Under the pieces are notes generated by a model that was not told where the DNA came from, made no database searches, and was given only the letters and a program-made list of their open reading frames with translations. This document shows, piece by piece, positions 26,697 through 34,698 of a stretch of DNA of 48,994 nucleotides. The position numbers were made by a program, and so were the translations under genes. Position 1 is the stretch's first letter. Each line of letters begins with the position of its first letter. Location: positions 1-48,994 of the forward strand of contig NZ_JACXWX010000034.1 of assembly GCF_014764505.1 (NCBI RefSeq). The letters are read 5' to 3'. The stretch comes from Phormidium tenue FACHB-886. GTDB lineage: Bacteria > Cyanobacteriota > Cyanobacteriia > Elainellales > Elainellaceae.

Positions 26697-27697
26697 GGTT
26701 CTGTTCCTTTAACCACCAACACAGTTACATCATCGCGCTCTCGATGAAAGTCTCGGTATAAAACGCCTGCAATCAGACTGGGATGTTTTTGGCTCAAGCC
26801 GGGGTAGCGATCGAGCTTCCACTGCGTACTCAGTCCATCCGAGTGCATAATCAGAAGCCCATTGACCGGCCAGGGATAGGTAAACTCGTGAATTTTACGA
26901 ACTTCATGCCCGACGGTGCCGTTGTAAGAAACCAAGTTTTGGTGTTGAGTGGGGGAAGAAACACTGGCAGCAATATTGCCAATGCCTGCAAAGCGCACCG
27001 TCTGCTGCTCAAAGTTAATTTCGGCGATCGCCAGTGCTGCTCCTCTGGTGCTTCGTAAAGCAGCATGAGCCGCTTCAACAACCAGCTGAGGAGATTGATA
27101 ATGATCCTGAAGCACTCTGATGGCTGCTGAAGAAGCATCGGCCGCCGCCGGACCATGCCCCAAGCCATCTGCCACCAGCAACAGGGCACGGGGATGATCT
27201 ACTTTATACGCCCAGGCATCTCCTGAAACATCCTCTCCCAGCTTGGGCAAACACACTACGCCAATTTCTATGATCTCCTCTGATGGGTGAGGAGGGGGGC
27301 TTGACCAGAGGCGAGCCAGAAGAGCAGTTCCCTTGGTGGGCACGGAGTAAACTTCAAAAAAGTCAGAGAGGCGACGAATTGCGCCCAGCCCATTGCCTGA
27401 TGTTCCAGCGGTGGAAAAGCCATCTTGCAAGCATTCCTCTACATCTATCATGCCGGAACCTTGATCTAACGCCAGAACCTCAATGCCAACGGTAGGATGC
27501 TGTTCGATCGCCCGTAGCACGATCACTCCACCCCCCCCATGCTGCACAAGATTGTTGGCAACCTCTGTTACCAGGATGCCGATCTTGCCCCGCTCTGTTT
27601 CCTTAAAGCCAAGACGATTGGCTAACGTTAGAGAGGATCGTCGTGCTTCTCCCGTTTGGCTTTGCTCTGTAACGGCAATAGCGATAGAGTCCTTCAA
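26693..27697 (-). CDS. RsbT-like ATPase fused to RsbX/SpoIIE-type PP2C phosphatase
   Basis: Residues about 1-135 of this 334-residue protein form an RsbT-type GHKL ATPase (TEVANNLVQHG, DQGSGM, GTSGNGLGAIRRL). Residues about 145-334 form a short PP2C/SpoIIE domain like RsbX (GEDVSGDAWAY, LLLVADGLGHG, IMHSDGLST, RERDDVTVLVV). In Bacillus the kinase RsbT phosphorylates RsbR and RsbS while RsbX removes those phosphates; here both activities may sit in one polypeptide. It starts 14 bases after the rsbT stop and overlaps the next gene by four bases (ATGA-type coupling). Confidence 0.87.
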   Translation of the reverse strand: MKDSIAIAVTEQSQTGEARRSSLTLANRLGFKETERGKIGILVTEVANNLVQHGGGGVIVLRAIEQHPTVGIEVLALDQGSGMIDVEECLQDGFSTAGTSGNGLGAIRRLSDFFEVYSVPTKGTALLARLWSSPPPHPSEEIIEIGVVCLPKLGEDVSGDAWAYKVDHPRALLLVADGLGHGPAAADASSAAIRVLQDHYQSPQLVVEAAHAALRSTRGAALAIAEINFEQQTVRFAGIGNIAASVSSPTQHQNLVSYNGTVGHEVRKIHEFTYPWPVNGLLIMHSDGLSTQWKLDRYPGLSQKHPSLIAGVLYRDFHRERDDVTVLVVKGTEP

Positions 27698-27711
27698 TAG
27701 ATTGCCTCATA

Positions 27712-28116
27712 TTATTTCCAGCGTACAATTGTTACCCGCGTTCCTTCTCCCACCGCAGACTCAATTTCAAACTCATTCACGAGGCGTTTTGCGCCGCCCA
27801 ACCCCATCCCTAAACCGCCCCCGGTCGTAAAGCCATCTTTGAGTGCCAGTTCGATATCAGGAATACCCGGACCCTGATCTTCAAAGGTGAGTTTGAGACC
27901 CCGCCGCCCTCCTTCCTGAAGCACTTCTAGCTTGACTGTCCCCCCTTGCCCATAGTCCAGGGTATTCCGAGCTAACTCGCTGGCAGCGGTCACAATCTTA
28001 GTTTGGTCTACTAAACCCAAGCCAATCTCGACGGCAGACTGGCGCACGGCTTGCCGAACTAAAACTACATCCGCAGAAGATTGAATGCTCATTGTCTCAG
28101 TCTTCTGCATCGTCAT
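27712..28116 (-). CDS. rsbT: RsbT-like serine/threonine kinase (switch protein)
   Basis: This is a small GHKL protein of about 134 residues like Bacillus RsbT: SELARNTLDYG (N box), DQGPGIPD (G1 box) and GGGLGMGLGGAKRLVNEF (lid and G2). It should be held by the RsbR/RsbS complex until stress, when it phosphorylates them and is released. The start is uncertain: ATGs at 28116, 28110 and 28092 are in frame, the last lying four bases after the rsbS stop. I use 28116, which gives the usual N-terminal length and overlaps rsbS by 20 bases. No RsbU gene is present, so its target is probably the kinase genes downstream. Confidence 0.85.
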   Translation of the reverse strand: MTMQKTETMSIQSSADVVLVRQAVRQSAVEIGLGLVDQTKIVTAASELARNTLDYGQGGTVKLEVLQEGGRRGLKLTFEDQGPGIPDIELALKDGFTTGGGLGMGLGGAKRLVNEFEIESAVGEGTRVTIVRWK

Positions 28117-28513
28117 CTGCACCCCATTTAGTGGCAGTGATCGGAGCATTTGCAAGTTTACCGCTTGACAGCCGCAACAGCGCCATGCCCTTCTCCACGT
28201 TCAATGCCGTGCGAATACCCGTGAGCGATAATCCCAATTCCACCAAGGTAATGGCTACGGCAGGCTGCATGCCGACGACGACAGTTTCAGCATCCATGAC
28301 CCGCGACATTTTGGCAATATTGCCTAAGATTCTGCCAATAAAGGAGTCAACGATTTCTAATGCAGAGATATCAATCAGAACACCGTTAGCATGAGTTTGG
28401 CTAATGCGATTGGTCAGATCATCCTGTAGTGTCATTGCCAGGCGATCGTGCATATCTACCTGAATGGTGACAAGCAAGAATTCGCCCATTTGAAGGATGG
28501 GAATACGTTCCAT
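28097..28513 (-). CDS. rsbS: RsbS-like stressosome STAS scaffold
   Basis: This 138-residue single STAS-domain protein closely follows Bacillus RsbS: IPILQMGEFLLVTIQVDMHD at the start, NGVLIDISALEIVDSFIG with the phosphorylatable Ser57 (equivalent of Ser59), and GMQPAVAITLVELGL. RsbS and RsbR assemble into the icosahedral stressosome core. It has an acidic tail of about 20 residues beyond the STAS domain. It starts 16 bases after rsbR, preceded by GGAGAG, and its 3' end overlaps rsbT. Confidence 0.9.
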   Translation of the reverse strand: MERIPILQMGEFLLVTIQVDMHDRLAMTLQDDLTNRISQTHANGVLIDISALEIVDSFIGRILGNIAKMSRVMDAETVVVGMQPAVAITLVELGLSLTGIRTALNVEKGMALLRLSSGKLANAPITATKWGADDDAED

Positions 28514-28529
28514 CAGTCTCTCCTCTAAC

Positions 28530-29381
28530 CTACTTTCGAGTAATGGTGGCTCCCGTCCGCTTTAACGCCATCAGAAAGGCATCAGCTAACGTTGCCTTCG
28601 TGGTTACATCGGTTAAATCAATGCCGAGATACACGATCGTCTGGGCAATTTGAGGCCGAATGCCGCTAATAATGCAATCTGCCCCCATGAGGCGAGCGGC
28701 TGTAACGGTCTTCAGCAGATGCTGAGCCGTAAGCGTATCAACCGTAGGAACCCCAGTAATGTCGATAATGGCAACTTCTGACCCCGTTTCAACAATCTTC
28801 TGTAATAGCGACTCCATCACAACCTGAGTACGGGCGCTATCCAGGGTGCCGATGATTGGCAAGGCTAAAATTCCTTCCCAGAGCTTGACAACTGGCGTAG
28901 ACAACTCCATTAATTCTTCTTGCTGCCGCAGAATTACTTCCTCTTTGGCCTTCTGGTAGGCTTCTACGACCAGCAAGCCTAGTCGATCGAGTAAATTTGT
29001 GGCTTGCCAAATTTCTTCGCCTAGCTCAGTAGGATTTTGCAACTGCTGCCGCAGGCGGCTAAAGAGAGGTTGCTTGAACGAAAAGACAAATGTGGCTGTT
29101 TCAGTTGGCGTGAAACCTTTCTGAGATCGCGATCGCGAAACGCTGGACAACATCTCCCGAACCTCTTGCCATTCTGATGTTTGAATGTTGGTCAGGTTAC
29201 CTTGTTGAGCGGCGATACAAAGCGATCTGAGAAACTCCCGACACTCCTCCTGCAGCTCTGCTTCTTTAATCAACCCTCTCCGAGTGTTAGTGGCTGCTAG
29301 CTCCTGCTTCCACTCTGACAGAAGATCTGCCTCATAGGTTTTCAGTATCTCTGGTATCTTGCTTCTGCTAGTCGTTTCCAT
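28530..29381 (-). CDS. rsbR: RsbR-like stressosome protein (RsbRD_N + STAS)
   Basis: This 283-residue protein has an N-terminal helical RsbRD-type sensor domain (about residues 8-150) and a C-terminal STAS domain. The STAS domain carries LPIIGTLDSARTQVVMESLL and DITGVPTVDTLTAQHLL, which keep both threonines equivalent to the RsbT targets Thr171 and Thr205 of Bacillus RsbRA. It is the only RsbR paralogue in the window, so signal input is through one sensor type. The sensor domain shows no globin or PAS motif. The ATG at 29381 with AAGGAAAA upstream is preferred over the longer frame from 29432. It is the first gene of the operon. Confidence 0.9.
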   Translation of the reverse strand: METTSRSKIPEILKTYEADLLSEWKQELAATNTRRGLIKEAELQEECREFLRSLCIAAQQGNLTNIQTSEWQEVREMLSSVSRSRSQKGFTPTETATFVFSFKQPLFSRLRQQLQNPTELGEEIWQATNLLDRLGLLVVEAYQKAKEEVILRQQEELMELSTPVVKLWEGILALPIIGTLDSARTQVVMESLLQKIVETGSEVAIIDITGVPTVDTLTAQHLLKTVTAARLMGADCIISGIRPQIAQTIVYLGIDLTDVTTKATLADAFLMALKRTGATITRK

Positions 29382-29869
29382 GAGGCATTTTCCTTGTCTA
29401 TTCAAGATCAGTGTATGACTACTTCGGCCCAAGGTGAAGGTTTAAGTTCGCTTACTTTGGCTAACACGACTGACCAATCAATTTGGACAGCTCCTTTTGC
29501 CTCATAGCGTTCTTCTGTCACTTTCAAGAGAAAATATGGTGCTGCATCTCTCGCTCCCGGCTTCTAGCTGGAAGTGTCACAAAGACGTTGAACAGTAAGG
29601 TGGGAGCCCTAAATCTTTACAGATGGCTTTTTCATGCCCACGGCATTCCTCTACAAATGGCAGCACTCTCTGCCGGAGATCTGCTAAATGTGCAGGGGTA
29701 TTTTCGCTACTCTTCGAGTTACCGAGAATTTCAGAAAATAATACACTCTTCGAGAGCTAGATGAATGACTCTAACATTGATCAATCAGTGCTAAATTATA
29801 CTCCAACGTTGAACAAGCAAATTTGAGTGTATTTGAGTTTAACGAATGATTCGATAGATCACTATCAGG
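29382..29869. promoter_or_regulatory. Upstream region of the stressosome operon
   Basis: Nothing coding is convincing. An ORF at 29483-29764 on the plus strand lacks a recognisable family or ribosome-binding site. The promoter of rsbR should lie here, but no clear -35/-10 pair stands out. Confidence 0.25.
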
Positions 29870-29905
29870 TAAACACTTAAGTGAACTTAAACACTTAGGT
29901 GAACT
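29870..29905. repeat. Tandem 18-bp repeat with palindromic core
   Basis: Two 18-base units at 29870-29887 and 29888-29905 differ at one position (TAAACACTTAAGTGAACT and TAAACACTTAGGTGAACT). Each contains CACTTA(A/G)GTG, a perfect or near-perfect 10-base palindrome, so two dimeric binding sites lie 18 bases apart. It may be a regulator site or a by-product of decay of the IS6 remnant that begins just to the right. Confidence 0.5.
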
Positions 29906-29914
29906 GCGATCGCT

Positions 29915-30262
29915 GACGCCTATTCCAATTATATTCATCGCCGCAATTCCGTTTAAGGTTCTTCTCACACTATTAAATGACTTGAGCCCTATTATTGGCT
30001 TCACTATCCGCTTAATATTTATATGATTCTGCTCAAATATACTTGTTCAAACACTTGCTCTGCTCCAATTTGTTCTCCGCTGCGATCGTCTCTTCTGCCA
30101 TGAGAGCATTCATTGCTGCTGGGTAGGCAGCATTCTTGTCCACTGTCACCACTCATAGAGTTTTTGTGTGCGCACTTTGAGCACCTCGTGGAATTGTTCT
30201 GCTGCCTTACTTGCGAGTGCACTCAATCTCAAGCCCAGTGTATTGCTCTCTAGACCTCTTCA
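29915..30262 (-). pseudogene. Decayed IS6-family transposase, C-terminal half
   Basis: Minus-strand translation with frame changes gives LRLSALASKAAEQFHEVLKV, then TVDKNAAYPAAMNALMAEE, LEQSKCLNKYI and finally IKRIVKPIIGLKSFNSVRRT followed by LNGIAAMNII. This is the end of an IS6-type DDE transposase (the VTVDKNAAYP block, the EQDH-like region and the FKSFNSARRT tail). At least two frameshifts are present and the 5' half is missing. The ends of the 64-bp repeat at 11879 have IS6-like sequence. Confidence 0.65.
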
Positions 30263-30299
30263 AGAATAAGGAGGATATGGCACTCTAGAGGGAGCTGGG

Positions 30300-30437
30300 A
30301 TGCCCATCAAAATCGTGAACCCACCAACAGGAACGAACACAACGACCCGATCGCCAACGGCAAGCTGGAGAAGAGATGAAGAAGAGTGCCAATGGGGTAA
30401 GTCCATTGCTGGTGTGTCTGCTTATAGAACAAGTTAG
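30300..30437 (+). CDS. Possible 45-residue small protein
   Basis: An ATG at 30300 preceded by AGGGAG opens a frame reading MPIKIVNPPTGTNTTTRSPT and ending VSAYRTS. It is Thr-rich in the first half and has a DEEECQWGKS stretch later. The good ribosome-binding site favours translation; no family is recognised and it may be a fragment. It lies between the IS6 remnant and the glycosidase gene. Confidence 0.25.
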   Translation: MPIKIVNPPTGTNTTTRSPTASWRRDEEECQWGKSIAGVSAYRTS

Positions 30438-30603
30438 TGAACTGTAAGCAATATTTCAAGCAGCTTAATAGAAGAAAAAGAGGAAAAATTTATTTCTGAA
30501 AAAGACACGAGATTTGAATACTCAGCTCTGACAATTTCCTTTAGTTGGTGCGGCTGCCCTACCCGAGCGGCTAGAATGACAAGGCTGCTGTTTGCTGCGA
30601 TCG

Positions 30604-31806
30604 ATGCAGACTGTAGTGGTGATCGCGATGCCTGCTCCTCCTCTGTCAAACTCTATTCGTCGATTGCGTCCATCGCGACGCAGGTTTTTCGGGTTGTTGC
30701 TCTGCTCGCTTGCTTTGGGGCTGGTGTTTTGGCAGGCTCCGATCGTGCCGCGCGATTCTGGGACCGTGACTGAACTGCGCGGCGTTTGGATGACTGACAT
30801 CGGCGCGGTGTTGCTGTACTACACCACTCGGCTCGATGAAGCGATTGCCCATCTGGCAAAACTGCAGCTCAACACGCTCTACCCCTCGGTTTGGAACGGC
30901 GGTACGACGCTGCATCCTAGTGCTATCGCTGGAGCGTCCAGCGGCACCCATCCGCTTTGGCAAAAGCTGCCTCGACCGGACCCGCTTGCAGGGCTGCTCA
31001 AGCAAGCCCATCGACAGCAGTTGCGGCTGATTCCCTGGTTTGAATATGGATTGATGATCCCACCGCAATCCGCAATCGCGATCGCCCATCCCGATTGGCT
31101 GAGTACCACCCGCGACGGCAAGCATCAAGACGCAGCTAATCGTCAAGCCTGGCTCAATCCCGCTCATCCGGCAGTGCAACAGTTTCTGTGCGATCTGCTA
31201 GTGGAGGTTGCCAAGCGCTATGCGATCGATGGCATTCAGCTTGACGATCATTTCGGTCTGCCGGTTGCCTTTGGCTACGATGCCTACACCATCCAACGCT
31301 ACCAAGCAGAGCATGGCGGTCAAGCCCCGCCTGCCGACCCCACCGATACCGAGTGGATGGCGTGGCGAGCAGCGCATCTGACTAATTTAATGAAGAAGAT
31401 AGCAGACTCAGTCAGAGCAGTCCGTCCGTCCGCGATCCTCTCGCTCTCGCCAAACCTGCCGGAGTTTGCCTACCAGAATTATCTGCAGGACTGGCCGCGG
31501 TGGGTCGAACTGGGCTTGCTTGATGAAGTTGTGGTGCAGGTGTATCGCTCTCAGCCATCCGCCTTTGCAGCTGAACTGTCCAACGCTCGAGTGCAGCAAT
31601 TGCAACCCCAAGTTCCCATCGCAATCGGAATTTACACTGGTCCATTTCTAGCGCCCAAACCGGTCGAGCAGATTCAACAGCAGGTCGAGCGCGTCCGCCA
31701 AACCCCTTACAGCGGTGTATCGTTTTTCTGCTGGGAAACCACGTTCTGGAGGTTACGCCGCCCCTCTGGAGAAGGCGATCGAGTTCTCCAAGCTTCTGCT
31801 GTCTGA
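30604..31806 (+). CDS. GHL10-type glycoside hydrolase-like protein
   Basis: This protein of about 400 residues has the glycosyl-hydrolase-like 10 domain (PF02638, YngK/DUF187 type), thought to act on peptidoglycan-like polymers outside the cell. A basic N-terminus followed by a hydrophobic stretch (FFGLLLCSLALGLVFW, about residues 30-45) is a signal anchor. The domain opens with ELRGVWMTDIG and has LNTLYPSVWNGGTTL, IPWFEYGLM, DHFGLP with an acidic pair in GIQLDDH, and GVSFFCWETTFW. Starts at ATG 30604 or ATG 30628 are both possible; neither has a strong ribosome-binding site. The C-terminus after FWRL is slightly unusual, so a late frameshift is possible. Confidence 0.75.
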   Translation: MQTVVVIAMPAPPLSNSIRRLRPSRRRFFGLLLCSLALGLVFWQAPIVPRDSGTVTELRGVWMTDIGAVLLYYTTRLDEAIAHLAKLQLNTLYPSVWNGGTTLHPSAIAGASSGTHPLWQKLPRPDPLAGLLKQAHRQQLRLIPWFEYGLMIPPQSAIAIAHPDWLSTTRDGKHQDAANRQAWLNPAHPAVQQFLCDLLVEVAKRYAIDGIQLDDHFGLPVAFGYDAYTIQRYQAEHGGQAPPADPTDTEWMAWRAAHLTNLMKKIADSVRAVRPSAILSLSPNLPEFAYQNYLQDWPRWVELGLLDEVVVQVYRSQPSAFAAELSNARVQQLQPQVPIAIGIYTGPFLAPKPVEQIQQQVERVRQTPYSGVSFFCWETTFWRLRRPSGEGDRVLQASAV

Positions 31807-32301
31807 AAAATGGGTGAGTAATGTTTGTGGGCTCAATTGAAGTGTGGAATGACGACCAGCAGCAGGATAGCCCAACTAGGAGTTCATTCTGGCAGCGGTG
31901 ATAGGATGCCGGAGTTTTCAAACCAGCACTTTCCTCTCCAATTAAACGCAATACATCCCGTTCGTGCCTGGTTAATCAGCGTTCACACTCTAATATTTCT
32001 GATGTGGGAGATGGTTTCATTCGAGCGAAAACTTTTGATGCGATCGTTTCCCCTAACTGACTGTTGCCTGAGGTGAACGATCGCTACTGTACAGTAGCGG
32101 CTGCGAGGCATTGCTACAGTGAAGACTCCGGCAATCCCCAAGCAGGCATGAAATCATTAGAAAACTGCGAAAAATTGGGGCGATTGCTACAGTGAAGACT
32201 CCGGCAATCCCCCAGCAGGGCTGCTAGTGGGTCGAAAGCAGGGGATTGGACGGCAATCTCTAGCATTCTTTGGATGCGATCGCTTGTCAGAAGACTCTCC
32301 C
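31807..32301. repeat. Intergenic region with 37-bp near-perfect direct repeat
   Basis: A 37-base sequence starting ATTGCTACAGTGAAGACTCC occurs at 32110-32146 and again at 32183-32219, with one mismatch and a period of 73. In each copy GATTGC or ATTGC can pair with the later GGCAAT, and in the second copy TTGGGG...CCCCCA extends the stem, giving a hairpin of terminator or attenuator type. The rest of the interval (31807-32109) holds nothing recognisable. Confidence 0.6.
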
Positions 32302-32930
32302 ATGTCTGTGCTCAATCCCTCACAGCCAGCCCTTGAGAACTGGCTGTTGGCTTCGCTGCCTCCCAACCAGCTTGAGCACCTCACGCCGCTGCTAGAAGCA
32401 GTACCCCTGAGGGGGCAGCAAGTGCTTTACCAGCCGCAGCAGCCGATCGCCTTTGTTTATTTTCCTACCCAGGGGATTGTCTCTTTGCTGCGGGTGATGC
32501 ACAACGGCAGCACCACGGAAGTAGCAATGGTGGGCAATGAAGGCATCACAGGACTAGCTGCATTTTGGGGAGCGACCCAATCGTTGGAACGGGCGGTCGT
32601 GCAGCTCCCAGGAGCAGCTCTGCGGATGGAAGTGCAGGTATTCAAACGCACGGTGACGCCAGCTAGCGCACTCTACGGCTTGTTGCAGCACTACACCTAA
32701 GCGCTGCTGAACCAAAGCCAGCAGATTGCGGCTTGCAATCGCCTGCACTCGGTCTACCAGCGCTGCTGTTGCTGCTTGCTGATGTGTCACGACCGCAGCA
32801 GGATAGAGCCGTTGCCGCTGACCCATGGGGCGCTGGCTCACCTGCTGGGAGTCCGACGAGCGAGCGTGAGCGAAGTGGTGAGTGCCCTGCAGAAGGCTGG
32901 ACTGATTGAAAGCCAACGCGGTAGAATCCA
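32302..32930 (+). pseudogene. Crp/Fnr-family regulator, in-frame stop and IS-truncated
   Basis: The ATG at 32302 (MSVLNPSQ) opens a cyclic-nucleotide-binding-type domain (FVYFPTQGIVSLLRVM, TEVAMVGNEGITGLAAFWG). At codon 133 a TAA (32698-32700) replaces an expected CAA (Gln). The same frame then continues as ALLNQSQQIAACNRLHSV, HDRSRIEPLPLTHGALAHLL and GVRRASVSEVVSALQKAGLI, the helix-turn-helix of this family. After RGRIQ it runs into the end of the IS element at about 32929, losing the last codons. The two lesions make it a pseudogene unless the stop is read through. Confidence 0.8.
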
Positions 32931-34348
32931 GCAATTCTCAGTATGGTGAAAAGGTGTTCAAGCCCTGGAAATGCCTGCATTGTAAAAACATCTGAGAGAA
33001 CCAAGAGAGCCAGAACCGTTGCAAGAGCGGGGTTTGTTTGACACGATAGTCGGTTCTTTTCGCCAGCGCTTGTCCTCGCTACCGGACAAGCGCACGGGGA
33101 AGAATACCCGCTATGGGATGGAAGATGCAGCCTTGAGCGCGTTTAGCGTATTCTTCACCCAGACCCCGTCGTTTCTGGCATACCAACGGATGATGGAGGG
33201 CAGCAAAGGAAAAAGCAATGCCCAAAGCCTGTTTGGGGTTCATCAGATTCCAAGCGACAACCAAATCCGGGACTTGTTAGATCCGGTGGCACCTGAACCC
33301 GTTTTTCCGGTGTTTGACAAAATCTTGCCGGTGTTGGAACAACAAGGGCAGTTGGAAGGCTTCCGTTCAGTCGCAGTTACCCTGCTCATTGCTTTAGATG
33401 GCACCGAATATTTCAGTTCGGGTCAAATTCACTGCGCGTCCTGTTCAACCCGCACACTGAAGTCAGGGAAGACGCACTACTTCCATAGCGTCATCACGCC
33501 GGTCATCGTCGCTCCGGGACAGAACCCCGTGATCCCCTTAGTCCCTGAGTTCATCGTGCCGCAAGATGGGCATGACAAACAAGATTGTGAGAATGCTGCC
33601 GCAAAACGCTGGTTGGCACAGCATGGACCCCGCTTGAGTACCCTGAACGTCACTGTTTTAGGTGACGACCTTTATTGCCGCCAGCCCTTATGCCAGCAGC
33701 TTTTAGACCAGCAGTTCAACTTCATCCTGGTCTGTCGTCCCGAATCTCACACCACGCTCTATGAGCATCTTGCAGGCATTGATCTGCCAACTGTTACCAC
33801 AAAGCGGTGGACTGGAAAAGTTGAGGAAACCTATACCTACCGCTATCTCAACTCAGTGCCCCTGAGAGATAGCGATGATGCTCTATTGGTGAATTGGTGC
33901 GAAGTCACAGTGAGCCGTCCTGACGGGAAGGTGACCTATAAAAATTCGTTTGCTACCAATCACACCCTGAGCAATCAAAACGTAGCCGAGATCGTTCTAG
34001 CAGGACGTACCTGCTGGAAGGTAGAGAATGAGAATAACAACACGCTCAAGACCAAGGGCTACAACCTGGAACACAATTTCGGGCACGGGAAACAGCACCT
34101 CTCCTCGCTGCTTGCAACTCTGAACATCTTGTCTCTGCTGTTCCATACATTGCTAGAACTGCTCGACCAAAAGTACAAGCTGCTGCGATCTTACTTGCCC
34201 ACCCGTAAGACCTTCTTTGACGATTTGCGGGCGTTGACCCGATACATGTATTTCGACAGTTGGGATCATCTGCTCACCTTCATGCTCGAAGGTCTAGAGC
34301 TAGACATCCCGCCCAATACCAGTTGAATTGCCATACTGAGAATTGCTG
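32929..34348 (+). mobile_element. Insertion sequence, ISNCY-like, with 18-bp inverted repeats
   Basis: CAGCAATTCTCAGTATGG at 32929-32946 is the exact reverse complement of 34331-34348. One intact transposase gene lies between. The element is about 1.42 kb. The left flank is the crp-type pseudogene and the right flank is a glycosyltransferase pseudogene, so the two sides are not halves of one gene; a deletion or rearrangement adjacent to the insertion is likely. No target duplication was found, which fits that idea. Confidence 0.75.
33019..34326 (+). CDS. Transposase, DDE type (ISNCY-like)
   Basis: This intact 435-residue transposase starts at a TTG (33019). Segments such as YGMEDAALSAFSVFFTQTPS, LLIALDGTEYFSSGQIHC (first Asp), VLGDDLYCRQPLCQ (second Asp) and KTKGYNLEHNFGHGKQHL (Glu) fit a DDE catalytic triad, and the family resembles cyanobacterial ISNCY transposases. 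Intactness and perfect terminal repeats suggest recent activity. The family name is from pattern memory and could instead fall in an IS4-related group. Confidence 0.75.
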   Translation: MQERGLFDTIVGSFRQRLSSLPDKRTGKNTRYGMEDAALSAFSVFFTQTPSFLAYQRMMEGSKGKSNAQSLFGVHQIPSDNQIRDLLDPVAPEPVFPVFDKILPVLEQQGQLEGFRSVAVTLLIALDGTEYFSSGQIHCASCSTRTLKSGKTHYFHSVITPVIVAPGQNPVIPLVPEFIVPQDGHDKQDCENAAAKRWLAQHGPRLSTLNVTVLGDDLYCRQPLCQQLLDQQFNFILVCRPESHTTLYEHLAGIDLPTVTTKRWTGKVEETYTYRYLNSVPLRDSDDALLVNWCEVTVSRPDGKVTYKNSFATNHTLSNQNVAEIVLAGRTCWKVENENNNTLKTKGYNLEHNFGHGKQHLSSLLATLNILSLLFHTLLELLDQKYKLLRSYLPTRKTFFDDLRALTRYMYFDSWDHLLTFMLEGLELDIPPNTS

Positions 34349-34698
34349 CTCCCCGTGCCGACTTGGGGATGGGTACTGAGATAGGCGATCGTCTCTGATA
34401 AAGCGGTGGGCAACAACAGATCATCGCTGTCTACCCACCCCACATACTCTCCCTGAGCTAATGCATGGGCACCGATGAGAGAAAGGGCGCGTCCTTGATG
34501 TGGAGCTGAGATTAGCCGGATGCGATCGTCTCGATTGGCATAGGAACGGGCAATATCTAGAGAGCCATCCGTGGAACCATCATCCCAAAGAATTAGCTCG
34601 AAGTCCCGGTGCGTTTGGCAGAGGACGCTCTCGATAGCACAAGGAAGTTAGGGCGATCGGTTGTAAACGGTGAGAACCAGGGAGATGGAGGAAGCCAT
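34349..34698 (-). pseudogene. GT2 glycosyltransferase, nonsense mutation and IS-truncated
   Basis: The ATG at 34698 gives MASSISLVLTVYNRSP, then a TAA (34648-34650) where a Tyr is usual, then in the same frame LPCAIESVLCQTHRDFELIL, WDDGSTDGSLDIA and GEYVGWVDSDDLLLPTALSE. These are the N-terminal GT-A signatures of family 2 (TVYNR, DDGSTDGS, DSDD). The gene is cut off after HPQVG by the right end of the IS element, so the acceptor half is missing. Its start overlaps the frame of the TPR gene by about 120 bases. Confidence 0.8.

Noticed and set aside
29483-29764. 93-codon plus-strand ORF, with a stretch (HGIPLQMAALSAGDLLNVQG) faintly like a tyrosine recombinase end
   Set aside because: No catalytic residues, no ribosome-binding site and only weak resemblance; likely chance.
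31412-31951. 179-codon minus-strand ORF opposite the glycosidase 3' end
   Set aside because: Basic, low-complexity shadow of the GHL10-type gene.
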